Shown here piece after piece: positions 1-10,334 of a stretch of DNA of 62,883 nucleotides; the stretch's first letter is position 1, and each line of letters begins with the position of its first letter. Under the pieces are notes generated by a model. It saw nothing but the letters and a program-made list of their open reading frames with translations, searched no databases and was not told where the DNA came from. Location: contig CAMLHQ010000005.1 of the NCBI GenBank assembly GCA_946479785.1, positions 1 through 62,883 on the forward strand, written 5' to 3'. The DNA is from an uncultured Nitrospira sp. (GTDB lineage: Bacteria > Nitrospirota > Nitrospiria > Nitrospirales > Nitrospiraceae). The position numbers were made by a program, and so were the translations under genes.

Positions 1-1392
1 ATCAACGCCCGCGGCCATTTTGCGGCCTTCGGCAATGGCCCACACGATGAGGGAGGCCCCGCGCTTGGTGTCGCCGCCGGCAAAGACGCCGTCGAGGTTG
101 GTCATGAAGTTCTCGTCCACGGCAACCGCGCCGCGGACGTCGTACTTCACACCGAGGCTGTCGAGCAGGCCGTTCTTGACCGGGCCGGTGAATCCCATGG
201 CGAGAAGGACTAAGTCGACATCCATTTCGAAGTCGGTGTTGGGAATCGGCGTGAACTTGCCGGCTTCGAATTTCACGCGCTGCGCATGGAGCTTGGTCAC
301 GTGGCCATTGTGTCCGGTAAACTTCGTCGTCGACACGCTCCACTGTCGGTCGCAGCCTTCTTCATGCGCATGAGACGTCCGCAGTTGCATCGGCCAGAGC
401 GGCCAAGGAGTCGAATCCGCGCGCTGCGGAGGGGGTTCCGGCAACAATTCGAACTGATGAACTTCCACGCAACCTTGACGATGAGTCGTCCCCAAACAAT
501 CTGAGCCAGTGTCCCCACCGCCGATGATGACCACGCGCTTTCCCTTGGCCGTGATCGGTTCGTCCATAACCGGGATCCCTGCCGTGCGCTTGTTCTGTTG
601 CGTGAGATAGTCCATGGCGAGATGCACGCCGCGGAGTTCGCGTCCCGGAATGGGCAGCTCGCGGGCCTGTTCGGCCCCCATCGTAAGACCCACCGCATCG
701 TATTGTGCGCGCAATTGCTCGCTGGTGATGTCCTTGCCGATCGTCACACCGGTCTTGAACTCCACCCCTTCAGCCTTCAGCTGTTCCAGCCGCCGATCAA
801 TCACCCACTTTTCCATTTTGAAATCTGGAATACCGTAGCGCAGCAAGCCACCGATGCGGTCGGCCTTCTCGAACAGCGTCACGCTATGACCCGCACGTGC
901 GAGCTGCTGCGCCGCCGCCAGCCCGGCGGGACCGGAGCCCACGATTGCCACGGTTTTGCCGGTCTTGACGACCGGCAGGATCGGAAACACCAACCCTTCA
1001 TTAAATCCACGATCGATGATGTTCCATTCGATAACGCGGATGGAAACCGGATCGTCGTTGATCCCTAGGACACAGGCGCCTTCGCAGGGAGCCGGACAGA
1101 GGCGGCCGGTAAATTCGGGGAAATTATTGGTCGTGTGCAGCGCCTTGAGCGCGTCGTTCCACCGTCCGCGATAGACGAGATCGTTCCATTCGGGAATCAG
1201 GTTGACGACGGGACAGCCGGTGTTTCCCTGGCAAAACGGCACACCACAATCCATGCAGCGTGCGCCCTGGACCTTGAGCTTGTCCTCGGAGATGGGCTCA
1301 TACATCTCCTTCCAATCGAGTACGCGCAGCTCGACCGGTTTTCGCTTCGGGCCCTCACGGGCGTATTTCATGAAACCCTTTGGATCACCCAT
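1..1392 (-). CDS. gltD: Glutamate synthase small (beta) subunit, C-terminus cut by window edge
   Basis: Small subunit of NADPH glutamate synthase; it passes NADPH electrons through FAD and 4Fe-4S clusters to GltB for glutamate formation from glutamine and 2-oxoglutarate. Reading the minus strand from the ATG at 1392 gives 464 uninterrupted codons running off the window start. The N-terminal cysteine region is visible (MDCGVPFCQ, then CPAPCEGAC), followed by the FAD-binding GxGxxG (VGSGPAGLA, near 921-949), the NADPH-binding IIGGGDTGSDC, and the C-terminal FAD motif GVFAAGDTKRGASLIVWAI. The family is about 480-490 residues, so only the last few are missing. It lies 244 bp downstream of gltB on the same strand and is probably co-transcribed with it. 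Confidence 0.95.
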   Translation of the reverse strand, partial: MGDPKGFMKYAREGPKRKPVELRVLDWKEMYEPISEDKLKVQGARCMDCGVPFCQGNTGCPVVNLIPEWNDLVYRGRWNDALKALHTTNNFPEFTGRLCPAPCEGACVLGINDDPVSIRVIEWNIIDRGFNEGLVFPILPVVKTGKTVAIVGSGPAGLAAAQQLARAGHSVTLFEKADRIGGLLRYGIPDFKMEKWVIDRRLEQLKAEGVEFKTGVTIGKDITSEQLRAQYDAVGLTMGAEQARELPIPGRELRGVHLAMDYLTQQNKRTAGIPVMDEPITAKGKRVVIIGGGDTGSDCLGTTHRQGCVEVHQFELLPEPPPQRADSTPWPLWPMQLRTSHAHEEGCDRQWSVSTTKFTGHNGHVTKLHAQRVKFEAGKFTPIPNTDFEMDVDLVLLAMGFTGPVKNGLLDSLGVKYDVRGAVAVDENFMTNLDGVFAGGDTKRGASLIVWAIAEGRKMAAGVD

Positions 1393-1574
1393 GGTTACTC
1401 ATCTTTGTACGCCGATTGATCCCACTATTATGTTTGGGCTGAAAACCCTCAATTACACCCGCCCAACCCTGCGCGCTTTCTCACCCACCCGCGCCGGCCT
1501 GCCAAGACAGGCCGTTCCCATGGACGTGCGCTTTGCCCAAATTGGATCACCCATTTCCTTAGTCCTGAGTGCTC

Positions 1575-1633
1575 GGTGCTGAGTTCTGAGTGTGAGTGCG
1601 TTGCTCAGCACTCAGCACTTTGTACTCAGCACC
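1575..1633. repeat. Imperfect inverted repeat between gltB and gltD
   Basis: GGTGCTGAGT (1575-1584) is the exact complement of ACTCAGCACC (1624-1633), and CTGAGTG (1586-1592) pairs with CACTCAG (1609-1615). It sits immediately after the gltB stop codon in the direction of transcription. It could fold into a hairpin in the gltBD message. Related but degenerate TGAGCACTGTG / GCTGAGTTCTC words occur in the gaps near 14935-14960 and 11070-11085, suggesting a dispersed repeat family. There is no T-tract, so a simple terminator is unlikely. Confidence 0.5.
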
Positions 1634-1636
1634 GTT

Positions 1637-4600
1637 CTAGTGTACCGCACTCGCTTTGCGTTTTCGTTCTTCGAGGACGCGTTTATAGTCGACCGGCATA
1701 ATTTTGACAAATTTGGGCAACGTGGCATCGAACGCATCGAGAACCTGCTTCGCCTTGCGGCTGCCGGTATACATAAAATGCTTCGTGATCAGGTCGTGGA
1801 GCAGCTGCTTGTCTTCTTTCGTCGCGACCGGCTCCAGTTCGACCATGCCGGTATTGCAGCGCTCTCGGAACTTTCCGACATCGTCCAGCACGAACGCGAT
1901 ACCACCCGACATGCCTGCCGCGAAATTGCGGCCGGTGCGGCCAAGCACCACGACGACGCCACCCGTCATGTATTCGCAGCCGTGATCACCGGTGCCCTCC
2001 ACGACGGTACGTGCTCCGCTGTTGCGCACGGCAAACCGCTCCCCCGCCATGCCGTAGAAATAGGCTTCCCCCTGCGTGGCACCGTACAACGACGTATTGC
2101 CGATGAGGATCGTTTCTTCCGGATTGAATAAAACCTGCTTCGGCGGAAAGACGATGATCTTGCCGCCGGATAATCCCTTGCCGATGTAGTCGTTCGACTC
2201 GCCTTCCAGCGTCAGCGTCACGCCTCTGGCTAAAAATGCGCCGAACGATTGTCCGGCCGAGCCGGTGAATTTGATTGAGATCGTGTCTTCCGGCAATCCC
2301 CCCAACCCGTACTTCTTTGCAATCTTGCTGGAAAGCACGGTGCCGGTCGTGCGGTTCACATTCTTAATCGGCAGTTCAAGCTTGACCTTCTCGCCCTTCT
2401 CGATCGCTTGCTTGCAGAGCTCGACCAGCTTGTTGTCGAGAATGTCGGCGAGCCCATGATCTTGTTTCTGCACGCAGTAGCGCGGCACGTCAGCCGGGAC
2501 ATCGGGCATGACGAGCAGCGGCGTGAGGTCCAGCCCTTTGGCTTTCCAATGATCGACCGCCTTGGTAATCTTCAGCTTATCGACGCGCCCCACCATCTCA
2601 TTGATCGTCCGGAAACCGAGCTTCGCCATGAGCTGCCGGGCTTCCTCCGCGACGAAGAACAGATAGTTGACGATGTGCTCGGGCTTCCCATTGAACTTCT
2701 TGCGCAGCTCGGGATCCTGCGTGGCAATCCCGACCGGGCAGGTGTTCAGATGGCATTTGCGCATCATGATGCAGCCTTCGACAATCAGCGGCGCCGTCGC
2801 GAAGCCATATTCTTCCGCGCCGAGCAGTGTCGCGATGACGACATCGCGTCCGGTCTTCATCTGCCCGTCGGTTTCGACGCGGATGCGACCGCGCAAATCG
2901 TTGAGGACCAGCGTCTGATGCGTTTCGGCAAGCCCTAGTTCCCAGGGTATGCCGCCGTACTTGATCGAGGCCAGCGGCGAGGCACCGGTACCGCCTGAGT
3001 CGCCGCTGATCAAGACCTTGTCCGCATGTGCCTTCGACACGCCGGCCGCCACGGTGCCGACTCCGACTTCGGCCACCAACTTGACGGAGACCGCTGCATC
3101 GGGGTTGGAATTCTTGAGGTCGAAAATGAGCTGTGCCAGGTCCTCGATGGAATAAATATCGTGGTGCGGCGGCGGTGAGATCAGCTGCACTCCCGGCGTC
3201 GCATAGCGAAACTTGGCGATGTTCTCATCGACTTTGTGGCCCGGCAGCTGGCCACCCTCACCCGGTTTCGCGCCCTGCGCCATCTTGATCTGCAGTTCCC
3301 GCGCGTTGACGAGATAGTGGACCGTCACACCGAAGCGCGCCGAGGCGACCTGCTTGATGTAGCTGTTTTTCGAGTCTCCGTTCGGGAGCGGCTTGAAACG
3401 CTCAGGATCTTCGCCGCCCTCGCCGGTGTTGCTCTTGCCGCCGAGGCGGTTCATCGCGATCGCCAGCGTCTCATGCGCCTCTTTGCTGATAGACCCGAAC
3501 GACATCGCGCCGGTGTTGAAACGCTTGACGATGGCGCTCGCCGGCTCCACTTCATCGATCGGAATCGCGGTCGGCGGGAACTTGAAATCGAGGAGACCTC
3601 GCAAATTCGACCGGCGCTTGCTCTCGTCGTTTACCAGTTGGGCGAATTCGGCATAGGTTTTCGGATCGTTCGATTTGCTGGCATGCTGCAACTTATAAAT
3701 GGTGTCCGGATTCCAGTTATGGTGTTCACCCTGGATGCGATAATGGATCTCGCCGCCGAAATCGAGCTGTCTGATGGCAGCCGGTTCATAGGCCACGCGA
3801 TGCCGCCGCAGAGTCTCCTCTCCGATCTCACGAATTCCAACGCCCTCAATGCGCGAGGGGGTGCCGGTAAAGTACCGGTCGATGATCTCGTGATTCAATC
3901 CGATGGCTTCGAAGATCTGCGCTCCGCAGTAGGATTGCACCGTGGAGATGCCCATCTTTGAAAAAATCTTGAGCAAGCCCTTGTTGATCGCCTTGATGAA
4001 CTTGCCTTCCGCGGTCTGAGCATCGAGTCCTTCGGGCAGATAGTTGTCGCGCTCCATGTCCACGAGCGACTCGAACACGAGATAGGGATTAATTGTCCCG
4101 GCGCCGTAGCCGATCAAGGAGGCGAACTGATGGACATCGCGCGGTTCGCCGGTTTCGAGAATCAATCCCACTTCGGTTCTCGTGCATTCGCGGATCAGGT
4201 GCTGATGGATCGCGGAGATACCGAGCAGACTCGGAATCGGCGCCCACTGTTCATCGACGCCGCGGTCGCTGAGGATCAAGAACTTGTAGCCTTCCTTGAT
4301 CGCTTGCGAGGCCTGTTTGCACATGGCATCTACCGCCGCGCCGAGTCCATCCGGTCCCTCTGCCACGCGGAACAGCATGCGAAGCGTCTTGCTCTTGAAA
4401 TGCGGATCGGAGATCCCACGGATCTTTTGCAGGTCGGCGTTCGTGAGAATCGGCTGCTGCACCTTGATGCGGCGGCAGGATTCTGGCGATTCGTCCATGA
4501 GATTCGGCTTCGGCCCGATGTTCGTCACCAACGACATCACGAGCTGTTCGCGGATCGGATCGATCGGAGGATTCGTCACCTGCGCAAAGAGTTGTTTGAA

Positions 4601-6157
4601 ATACTTGAAGAGCAGTTGCGGCCGGTCCGAGAGCACCGCGAGCGGCGTATCGGTCCCCATCGACGAGACCGCCTCTTCGCCGGTCACGATCATCGGTGTG
4701 ATGACCATCTTCAGTTCTTCGACCGTGTACCCGAATGCTTGCTGCCGCTGGCGGATCGTCGGATGATCCGGCTGCGGGACGTTCAGCGGCTCCGGCAGCT
4801 CATCAAGCGAAACGCCGTACTGGGTGACCCAACTGCGATAGGGTTTGCGACCGACAATATCGGCTTTAATTTCCTCATCGTCGATAATGCGGCCCTGCAC
4901 CGTATCGACGAGGAACATGCGGCCAGGCTGGAGCCGGCCCTTTATGCGAATGTCCTTGGCCTCGGCGGGCAACACACCGGCCTCCGATGCCAACACGACC
5001 GTTCCGTCCGTCGTCACTTGATAGCGGCATGGACGGAGGCCGTTGCGGTCCAACGTCGCACCGATCATTTTGCCGTCGGTGAAACAGACTGCCGCAGGAC
5101 CGTCCCAGGGCTCCATCATGGCGGCATGGTATTGATAGAAGCCTCGACGATCCAGATCCATCTGTGTGTTCGCCACCCAGGGTTCCGGAATCAGCATCAT
5201 CATCGCGTGCGGCAGCGACCGGCCGCCCAGCAACAGGAATTCGAGGGCGTTGTCGAGGCAGGCAGAGTCGCTTTGTTGCTCGTAGACGATTGGAAAGAGT
5301 TTTTCCATGTCCTTCCCGAACAGCTCCGAATGGAGCCGCCCCTGGCGGGCCTTCATCCAGTTCACGTTGCCCTTCAGCGTGTTGATTTCACCGTTGTGAC
5401 AGATATACCGATAGGGATGCGCCAGCGGCCAGGTGGGAAATGTATTGGTGCTGAACCGTGAATGCACGAGCGCCAGTGCGCTCACCATGCTGGCATCCTT
5501 GAGATCCTGATAGTAGGCCGCCATCTGATGCGGCAGCAGAAGCCCCTTGTAGACGATCGTGTTGGCCGAGAGGCTCGGGATATAGAAGTGCTCCCGGCCC
5601 TGGATGGCCGAGTCGCGAATGGCTTTTTCAACCAGCTTGCGGATGACGTAGAGCTTCCGTTCGAATTGCGCTTCGTTCAGCACGTCGCGGGCGATAAAGA
5701 CCTGGCGCATGAAGGGCTCGGTCTTGCGCGCCTGCACGCCGATCGTATCGCTCTTGACCGGCACGTCACGCCAGCCGAGGACTCGCGCGCCTTCTTCATC
5801 GACAATCTTGCCGAACAGTTGTTCGCATTGCTGGCGTGCCGCCTGATTCGGAGGCAGAAAGACTTGCCCGACTCCGTACTCACCGGCACCAGGAAGGGTC
5901 ACGCCGGCGTCACCTGCCGCGCGCCTCAAAAATTCGTGGGGAACCTGGAGCAGAATGCCGGCGCCGTCACCGGTGCAAGGGTCACAACCTTGCGCACCGC
6001 GGTGGGTGAGATTTTGGAGTACTTGAAGTCCCTGACGGACGATGTCGTGTGATTTCTGGCCCTTGATGTTGACGACAAAACCGATCCCGCACGAATCTTT
6101 TTCGTGTTGAGGGTCGTAGAGGCCTTGCTTCCGTGGAAGCCCTGGAAGTTCCATCAT
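1637..6157 (-). CDS. gltB: Glutamate synthase large (alpha) subunit
   Basis: 1506 residues, full length for bacterial GltB. It hydrolyses glutamine and transfers ammonia through an internal tunnel to the FMN site, where 2-oxoglutarate becomes glutamate. Residue 23 is the cysteine of DSCGIGF, the N-terminal nucleophile exposed after propeptide removal. The order is class II amidotransferase domain (about 23-430), central domain (about 450-770), FMN/synthase domain (about 840-1200) with the 3Fe-4S cysteines in [12 protein letters not shown], then the GXGXG beta-helix domain. Two adjacent ATG codons (6157 and 6154) could start it. It is transcribed divergently from the polyprenyl synthase, with gltD downstream. 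With an ammonium source this provides the GS-GOGAT assimilation route. Confidence 0.98.
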   Translation of the reverse strand: MMELPGLPRKQGLYDPQHEKDSCGIGFVVNIKGQKSHDIVRQGLQVLQNLTHRGAQGCDPCTGDGAGILLQVPHEFLRRAAGDAGVTLPGAGEYGVGQVFLPPNQAARQQCEQLFGKIVDEEGARVLGWRDVPVKSDTIGVQARKTEPFMRQVFIARDVLNEAQFERKLYVIRKLVEKAIRDSAIQGREHFYIPSLSANTIVYKGLLLPHQMAAYYQDLKDASMVSALALVHSRFSTNTFPTWPLAHPYRYICHNGEINTLKGNVNWMKARQGRLHSELFGKDMEKLFPIVYEQQSDSACLDNALEFLLLGGRSLPHAMMMLIPEPWVANTQMDLDRRGFYQYHAAMMEPWDGPAAVCFTDGKMIGATLDRNGLRPCRYQVTTDGTVVLASEAGVLPAEAKDIRIKGRLQPGRMFLVDTVQGRIIDDEEIKADIVGRKPYRSWVTQYGVSLDELPEPLNVPQPDHPTIRQRQQAFGYTVEELKMVITPMIVTGEEAVSSMGTDTPLAVLSDRPQLLFKYFKQLFAQVTNPPIDPIREQLVMSLVTNIGPKPNLMDESPESCRRIKVQQPILTNADLQKIRGISDPHFKSKTLRMLFRVAEGPDGLGAAVDAMCKQASQAIKEGYKFLILSDRGVDEQWAPIPSLLGISAIHQHLIRECTRTEVGLILETGEPRDVHQFASLIGYGAGTINPYLVFESLVDMERDNYLPEGLDAQTAEGKFIKAINKGLLKIFSKMGISTVQSYCGAQIFEAIGLNHEIIDRYFTGTPSRIEGVGIREIGEETLRRHRVAYEPAAIRQLDFGGEIHYRIQGEHHNWNPDTIYKLQHASKSNDPKTYAEFAQLVNDESKRRSNLRGLLDFKFPPTAIPIDEVEPASAIVKRFNTGAMSFGSISKEAHETLAIAMNRLGGKSNTGEGGEDPERFKPLPNGDSKNSYIKQVASARFGVTVHYLVNARELQIKMAQGAKPGEGGQLPGHKVDENIAKFRYATPGVQLISPPPHHDIYSIEDLAQLIFDLKNSNPDAAVSVKLVAEVGVGTVAAGVSKAHADKVLISGDSGGTGASPLASIKYGGIPWELGLAETHQTLVLNDLRGRIRVETDGQMKTGRDVVIATLLGAEEYGFATAPLIVEGCIMMRKCHLNTCPVGIATQDPELRKKFNGKPEHIVNYLFFVAEEARQLMAKLGFRTINEMVGRVDKLKITKAVDHWKAKGLDLTPLLVMPDVPADVPRYCVQKQDHGLADILDNKLVELCKQAIEKGEKVKLELPIKNVNRTTGTVLSSKIAKKYGLGGLPEDTISIKFTGSAGQSFGAFLARGVTLTLEGESNDYIGKGLSGGKIIVFPPKQVLFNPEETILIGNTSLYGATQGEAYFYGMAGERFAVRNSGARTVVEGTGDHGCEYMTGGVVVVLGRTGRNFAAGMSGGIAFVLDDVGKFRERCNTGMVELEPVATKEDKQLLHDLITKHFMYTGSRKAKQVLDAFDATLPKFVKIMPVDYKRVLEERKRKASAVH

Positions 6158-6337
6158 GCGTATCTCGTGAAAAAGGCAGGTCTTTTCCTGCTGGACAGAG
6201 GCCCTATCGAGAGGAATCAGGGACGTGAAATCCCATTTACTCTTGAGGCGATATCCGTCTCAAATTTGTGCCTCACATTAATAGAAGGGTGAATCTTCTG
6301 TCAAGCCGAGGACATCGCCGTTTTCCCCGCGATTCCC

Positions 6338-6367
6338 TTGACTTTGTTTCCTCTGCTGCCCTACCAT
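6338..6367 (+). promoter_or_regulatory. Candidate sigma-70-type promoter for the polyprenyl synthase
   Basis: TTGACT (6338-6343) and TACCAT (6362-6367) are separated by 18 bp in the 217-bp divergent gap between gltB and the polyprenyl synthase. The -35 is 5/6 to consensus and the -10 is 4/6. Transcription would start near 6374, which makes the first ATG (6375) nearly leaderless and favours the second ATG at 6411. No other clear signal was seen in this gap. Confidence 0.35.
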
Positions 6368-6374
6368 CCGCCGC

Positions 6375-7379
6375 ATGCCACACGGCCCTGTCACTTCCAC
6401 GATTCATACGATGGCGGACGTGTGGGACGCTTACCGTGCCGAACTGGATGGCGTCGAAGACCGGGTCCACAAGAACCTGAATTCCAGTGTCACCCTCGTC
6501 AACACGGTTGCCGCGCACATCCTCAATAGCGGCGGCAAACGCATCAGGCCCCTGCTCCTGCTCCTCAGTGCCCGACTCTGCGGTTATGCCGGCCGCGAAC
6601 ACCATCAGCTCGGCAGCCTCGTAGAATTTATCCATACTGCCACGCTCTTGCACGACGATGTCGTCGATGATGCCGACATCCGCCGAGGCCGTCAAACCGC
6701 TCGAAAAGTCTGGGGAAATCAGATCAGCATCCTGGTCGGAGACTATCTCTATTCCAAAGCCATGTGTCAGGTGGTGGAATTCCGCAGCCAGGGGATCAAC
6801 GAAGTGCTCGCCGAAGCCTGCAAAAAGATGGCGGAAGGTGAGGTTCTTCAGCTCCACTATAATGGCAATCCGGACATGCCGGAGGCCGACTACATCAAGA
6901 TCGTCGAACATAAGACGGCGGGTCTGATCGCCGCCTCCTGCCGCATGGGGGCGATCCTGGCCGAGGCAGCGGACACCCAGCAGGATGCGCTGTTCCGCTT
7001 CGGCCAATACCTCGGGATTGCCTTCCAGGTCGCCGACGATACTCTGGATTACACGGCGAATGGAGCATCGTTGGGGAAAACGCTTGGACAGGATCTTCGC
7101 CAAGGGAAAGCCACCTTGCCGCTCCTCCATTTGTTGAACCACTGTTCTGAAGCGGACCGACAAATGATCAAGGACCGGATGGAAACCCGTACGCTGACGG
7201 ATAGCGACCTACAGCGGATGATCGGCTTGATGGAAGAATATGGCTCTATTGCTTACGCGCTGACGCGCGCGCAGGCCTATATCGCAGCAGCCAAACGCGA
7301 TTTGGATTCGTTCGAAGACAGCACGGCGAAACGAGCGCTTTCGGTGGCCGCCGATTACATGGTGACCCGCGACCGGTAG
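6375..7379 (+). CDS. Trans-polyprenyl diphosphate synthase
   Basis: Chain-elongating prenyltransferase that condenses isopentenyl diphosphate onto an allylic primer, typically giving the C35-C50 side chain of menaquinone or ubiquinone. Both aspartate-rich motifs are present: the first in LLHDDVVDDADIRRG (D94, D95, D98) and the second in QVADDTLDY (D221, D222, D225). The GGKRIRPLL substrate motif lies at 53-61. The length of 334 is normal for the IspA/IspB family. The long chain-length class is inferred from the residues before the first motif, which I cannot test. The start may be the ATG at 6411 (MADVWDAY), since the promoter candidate lies just before 6375 and neither start has a good ribosome site. 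Confidence 0.9.
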   Translation: MPHGPVTSTIHTMADVWDAYRAELDGVEDRVHKNLNSSVTLVNTVAAHILNSGGKRIRPLLLLLSARLCGYAGREHHQLGSLVEFIHTATLLHDDVVDDADIRRGRQTARKVWGNQISILVGDYLYSKAMCQVVEFRSQGINEVLAEACKKMAEGEVLQLHYNGNPDMPEADYIKIVEHKTAGLIAASCRMGAILAEAADTQQDALFRFGQYLGIAFQVADDTLDYTANGASLGKTLGQDLRQGKATLPLLHLLNHCSEADRQMIKDRMETRTLTDSDLQRMIGLMEEYGSIAYALTRAQAYIAAAKRDLDSFEDSTAKRALSVAADYMVTRDR

Positions 7380-7493
7380 CCGCTCTCGCGTGGTCCTATG
7401 CCAATCAAGCATGGGACGGGCAACACGCAAGATCAGCGGCCCAGCCTTTTCAATCTTGGTCTCTACCCTTATCCGCTTAAAGTAGGGAGAAAT

Positions 7494-8816
7494 ATGGCAC
7501 ACATCATTCCGTTTCGAGGAACGCTCTATGACCCCGCCACTGTCGGCTCAATCCGCGACGTCGTCGCTCCGCCCTACGACATCATCGATGCGGCGGGCCA
7601 AAGGGCATTGCACGACCGCCATCCTCAGAACATCATCCGTCTCGAGCTCGGCATCGATCAGCCGGGCGACAATGCGGCCAACAACCGCTACACACGTGCG
7701 GCACGGACATTACAAGACTGGATCGCCAGCGGCGCGTTGAAACGCGATGCCCAGCCGGCGATTTACTACCATACGATCGACTATACGCCCCCGTCGTCCG
7801 ATGCGCGCGCGCCCAAGAAAACACTGCGGGGGTTTCTGATCACGACCAAGCTGGAACCTCTCGATTCCGGTCACATCTATCCGCATGAAAACACCAGGTC
7901 CGCCGCGAAAACCGACCGGCTGAATCTTCTCAAATCCTGCAAAGCCAATTTGAGTCCGATCTGGCTCCTCTATTCAGATCCGCAAAATGCGATTCTGGGA
8001 TTGCTCGAAAACGCCGTAAAGGGAAAACCGGCCCAAATCGATTTCCAAGACGATAGCGGTTGTCAGCAGCGGCTCTGGACGATCACGGATCCCTTGGTGC
8101 TTCAACAGATCGTGAACCAGATGCAGAGCAAACCCCTCTTCATTGCCGACGGCCACCATCGGTACGAGACCGCCTTGAACTATCAGCGCCTCAGACGGGA
8201 ACAGGCCGGCTCTCCTGCCGGTCTCCAACCGTATGACGGAGTCCTCATGCTGCTTTCTCCGCTCGAGGATCCAGGCTTGACCGTCCTTCCGACCCACCGC
8301 GTCACGACCACGCCCCTGCCGCCCTACCAGAAGATCAAGGCGTTGCTCGGGGACAAGTTCGACTTCCAGGAGTTCACCTTTTCGGCTGAGACGAAGCCGG
8401 CGGTGCGCGCGCAATTCCTCGAAGCCTTGCGCACGAAGGGGCGAACCGCACCAACGTTCGGCGTTGCCCTCAACGGAGAGGACCGGTACATCACACTCTC
8501 TCTCAAGCCGGTGCATCGGCCTCAGATGCAAGCCTCCCCGCGCGCTAAGCTCGATGTTTCACTGCTTCAGCAGCTCGTCGTGACCACCCTCTGCCCGACG
8601 CAGCAGGAGCAGGAAGCGATTCTCTATACCAAAGACGATCACGAAGCGCTCGATTGGGCTGCCGCCGGTTCCGGAACCGGCGCATTCCTCCTCAACGCCA
8701 CGAAAGTCAGCGAAGTGCAGGCGGTGGCAACGGCCGGCGAACGCATGCCCCACAAGTCGACATATTTTTATCCGAAGCCGCTCACCGGGCTGGTCATCAA
8801 CGTCATGGAAGAGTGA
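7494..8816 (+). CDS. DUF1015 family protein
   Basis: 440-residue cytoplasmic protein of the DUF1015 family, whose biochemical role is not established. The typical opening MAHIIPFRGTLYDP and the conserved blocks VVAPPYDIID, FIADGHHRYETAL and IYPHENT are all present. I chose the ATG at 7494 because AGGGAGA lies just upstream and the family normally begins here; an upstream in-frame ATG at 7398 would add 32 unconserved residues. The HH and acidic residues of ADGHHRYE suggest a catalytic or nucleotide site, but that is inference. Its neighbours (polyprenyl synthase before, response regulator 78 bp after) do not define a pathway. Confidence 0.85.
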   Translation: MAHIIPFRGTLYDPATVGSIRDVVAPPYDIIDAAGQRALHDRHPQNIIRLELGIDQPGDNAANNRYTRAARTLQDWIASGALKRDAQPAIYYHTIDYTPPSSDARAPKKTLRGFLITTKLEPLDSGHIYPHENTRSAAKTDRLNLLKSCKANLSPIWLLYSDPQNAILGLLENAVKGKPAQIDFQDDSGCQQRLWTITDPLVLQQIVNQMQSKPLFIADGHHRYETALNYQRLRREQAGSPAGLQPYDGVLMLLSPLEDPGLTVLPTHRVTTTPLPPYQKIKALLGDKFDFQEFTFSAETKPAVRAQFLEALRTKGRTAPTFGVALNGEDRYITLSLKPVHRPQMQASPRAKLDVSLLQQLVVTTLCPTQQEQEAILYTKDDHEALDWAAAGSGTGAFLLNATKVSEVQAVATAGERMPHKSTYFYPKPLTGLVINVMEE

Positions 8817-8894
8817 AGACATGGGCTCGGCGCGCGCACGGATCAGCACTGCGCCACGTTATCGAGGAGCAGAGAATAAAAGGAGGGCAAACCA

Positions 8895-10334
8895 TTGAAA
8901 GCTAAAATTCTCATCGTCGATGATGATCCCGACATTGCGACGATGCTGGAAGATCGCCTCCAAGCCTCCGACTATGGAACCATCATCGCCGGCGACGGCG
9001 TGCAAGCGCTCGAAAAGGTGGAGCAAGAAGCGCCGCATCTTATGCTGCTCGATCTGGATATGCCCAGGCTCGGCGGTCTCGATGTGTTGAAACGGCTCCC
9101 CGCCGTCAAGCAGGCAGAAGACATTCCCGTGATCGTGATGACTGCTCACGGCTCGATCGAGGCCGCCGTGGAGGCGATGAAAAGCGGCGCTTACGACTTT
9201 CTCACGAAACCGCTGGATAAAGATCATTTATTGCTCGTCATCGGGAAAGCCCTGGAACGCGATTCGTTGAAGCGACAGGTCGCCTGTCTCAAATCAGAAG
9301 TCGACAGCCGCTACGCCTCGATCATCGGCACGAGCGCGAAGATTCGTACGGTGTTGGAATCAGCCCAACGCGCCGCGAAGTCGGACGCCGGCGGCCTCCT
9401 CCTCGGCGAAAGCGGAACCGGGAAGGAACTGCTGGCCCGGTCCATCCATCAATGGAGTCCACGCCATGCCATGCCCCTCGTGGTCATCAATTGTGTCGCA
9501 TTGACTGAGACGTTGTTGGAAAATGAATTGTTCGGCCATGAACGTGGCGCCTTCACCGGTGCCGACCGGCTGCAAAAAGGCAAGCTGGAAATGGCCGAGG
9601 GCGGCACAGTCTTTCTGGATGAGATCGGCGACATGTCGCTCCCGCTGCAAGCGAAACTCTTACGGGTGCTCCAGGACCGTGAATTTCATCGCGTGGGCGG
9701 AACGCGGCTCGTCTCGGTCAACATCCGCATCATCGCCGCTACCAACAAGGACCTGAAGCAGGCGGTCAAGACGGGGGACTTCCGCGAAGATTTGTTCTTC
9801 CGCCTGAATGTGATCGGCTTGACGCTTCCTCCGTTGCGCGAGCGGCTGGAGGATTTTCCGGCGTTAGCCAAGTTTTTCTTGAACCGGCATGCAAAGGAAG
9901 CGAAACGTCCGGGAATGCTGTTCAGCCCCGCGGCGATGGACGCGTTGGCCCGTTATACCTGGCCGGGCAACATCCGCGAGTTGGACAATGTGATCGCACG
10001 CGCAGTCATTTTGAGTCAGACTGACACCATCGAACCCGACGTGTTGGCGCTCGACTTTAATTCCACCGTCGGGAAAGGGGACTTTCTGCCATACCTGCGG
10101 ATGCCGTACCACGAATCGATGGAAGCGCATAGCCGTCACATCATCGAGCAGGCGCTGCAGGACGCGGCCGGGAACCAGACCAAAGCCGCCGAACGGCTCA
10201 AGCTCCAGAGAACATACCTGGCTCGCCTGCTCAAGCAGCAACGGCAGAAACGCGAAGAAAAAGATCACGAGGCGGCTGGAGGGATTTTTCAACAGCCTGT
10301 TAGGCCAGCGGAGCTGCAGGGAGACGCTCGCTAA
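8895..10334 (+). CDS. NtrC-family sigma-54-dependent response regulator
   Basis: 479 residues. The receiver domain (1-120) has the phospho-acceptor D53 in LLDLDMP, the acidic pocket DDD at 9-11 and the switch Lys in FLTKPLDK. The AAA+ domain has Walker A GESGTGKE, the sigma-54 contact loop GAFTGA and Walker B TVFLDEIGD. A Fis-type helix-turn-helix follows (AAGNQTKAAERLKLQRTYL, about 425-450). The start is a TTG at 8895, supported by AGGAGG a few bases upstream. No histidine kinase gene adjoins it, so its partner is elsewhere. Its last 35 bp overlap the 3' end of the convergent nucleotidyltransferase, and the tail after the HTH is unconserved-looking, so the C-terminus may have been extended. 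Confidence 0.95.
   Translation: MKAKILIVDDDPDIATMLEDRLQASDYGTIIAGDGVQALEKVEQEAPHLMLLDLDMPRLGGLDVLKRLPAVKQAEDIPVIVMTAHGSIEAAVEAMKSGAYDFLTKPLDKDHLLLVIGKALERDSLKRQVACLKSEVDSRYASIIGTSAKIRTVLESAQRAAKSDAGGLLLGESGTGKELLARSIHQWSPRHAMPLVVINCVALTETLLENELFGHERGAFTGADRLQKGKLEMAEGGTVFLDEIGDMSLPLQAKLLRVLQDREFHRVGGTRLVSVNIRIIAATNKDLKQAVKTGDFREDLFFRLNVIGLTLPPLRERLEDFPALAKFFLNRHAKEAKRPGMLFSPAAMDALARYTWPGNIRELDNVIARAVILSQTDTIEPDVLALDFNSTVGKGDFLPYLRMPYHESMEAHSRHIIEQALQDAAGNQTKAAERLKLQRTYLARLLKQQRQKREEKDHEAAGGIFQQPVRPAELQGDAR

Noticed and set aside
4130..5461. Long open frame on the plus strand inside gltB
   Set aside because: It is antisense to a well-conserved gltB region and has an Arg/His-rich composition typical of a shadow frame.
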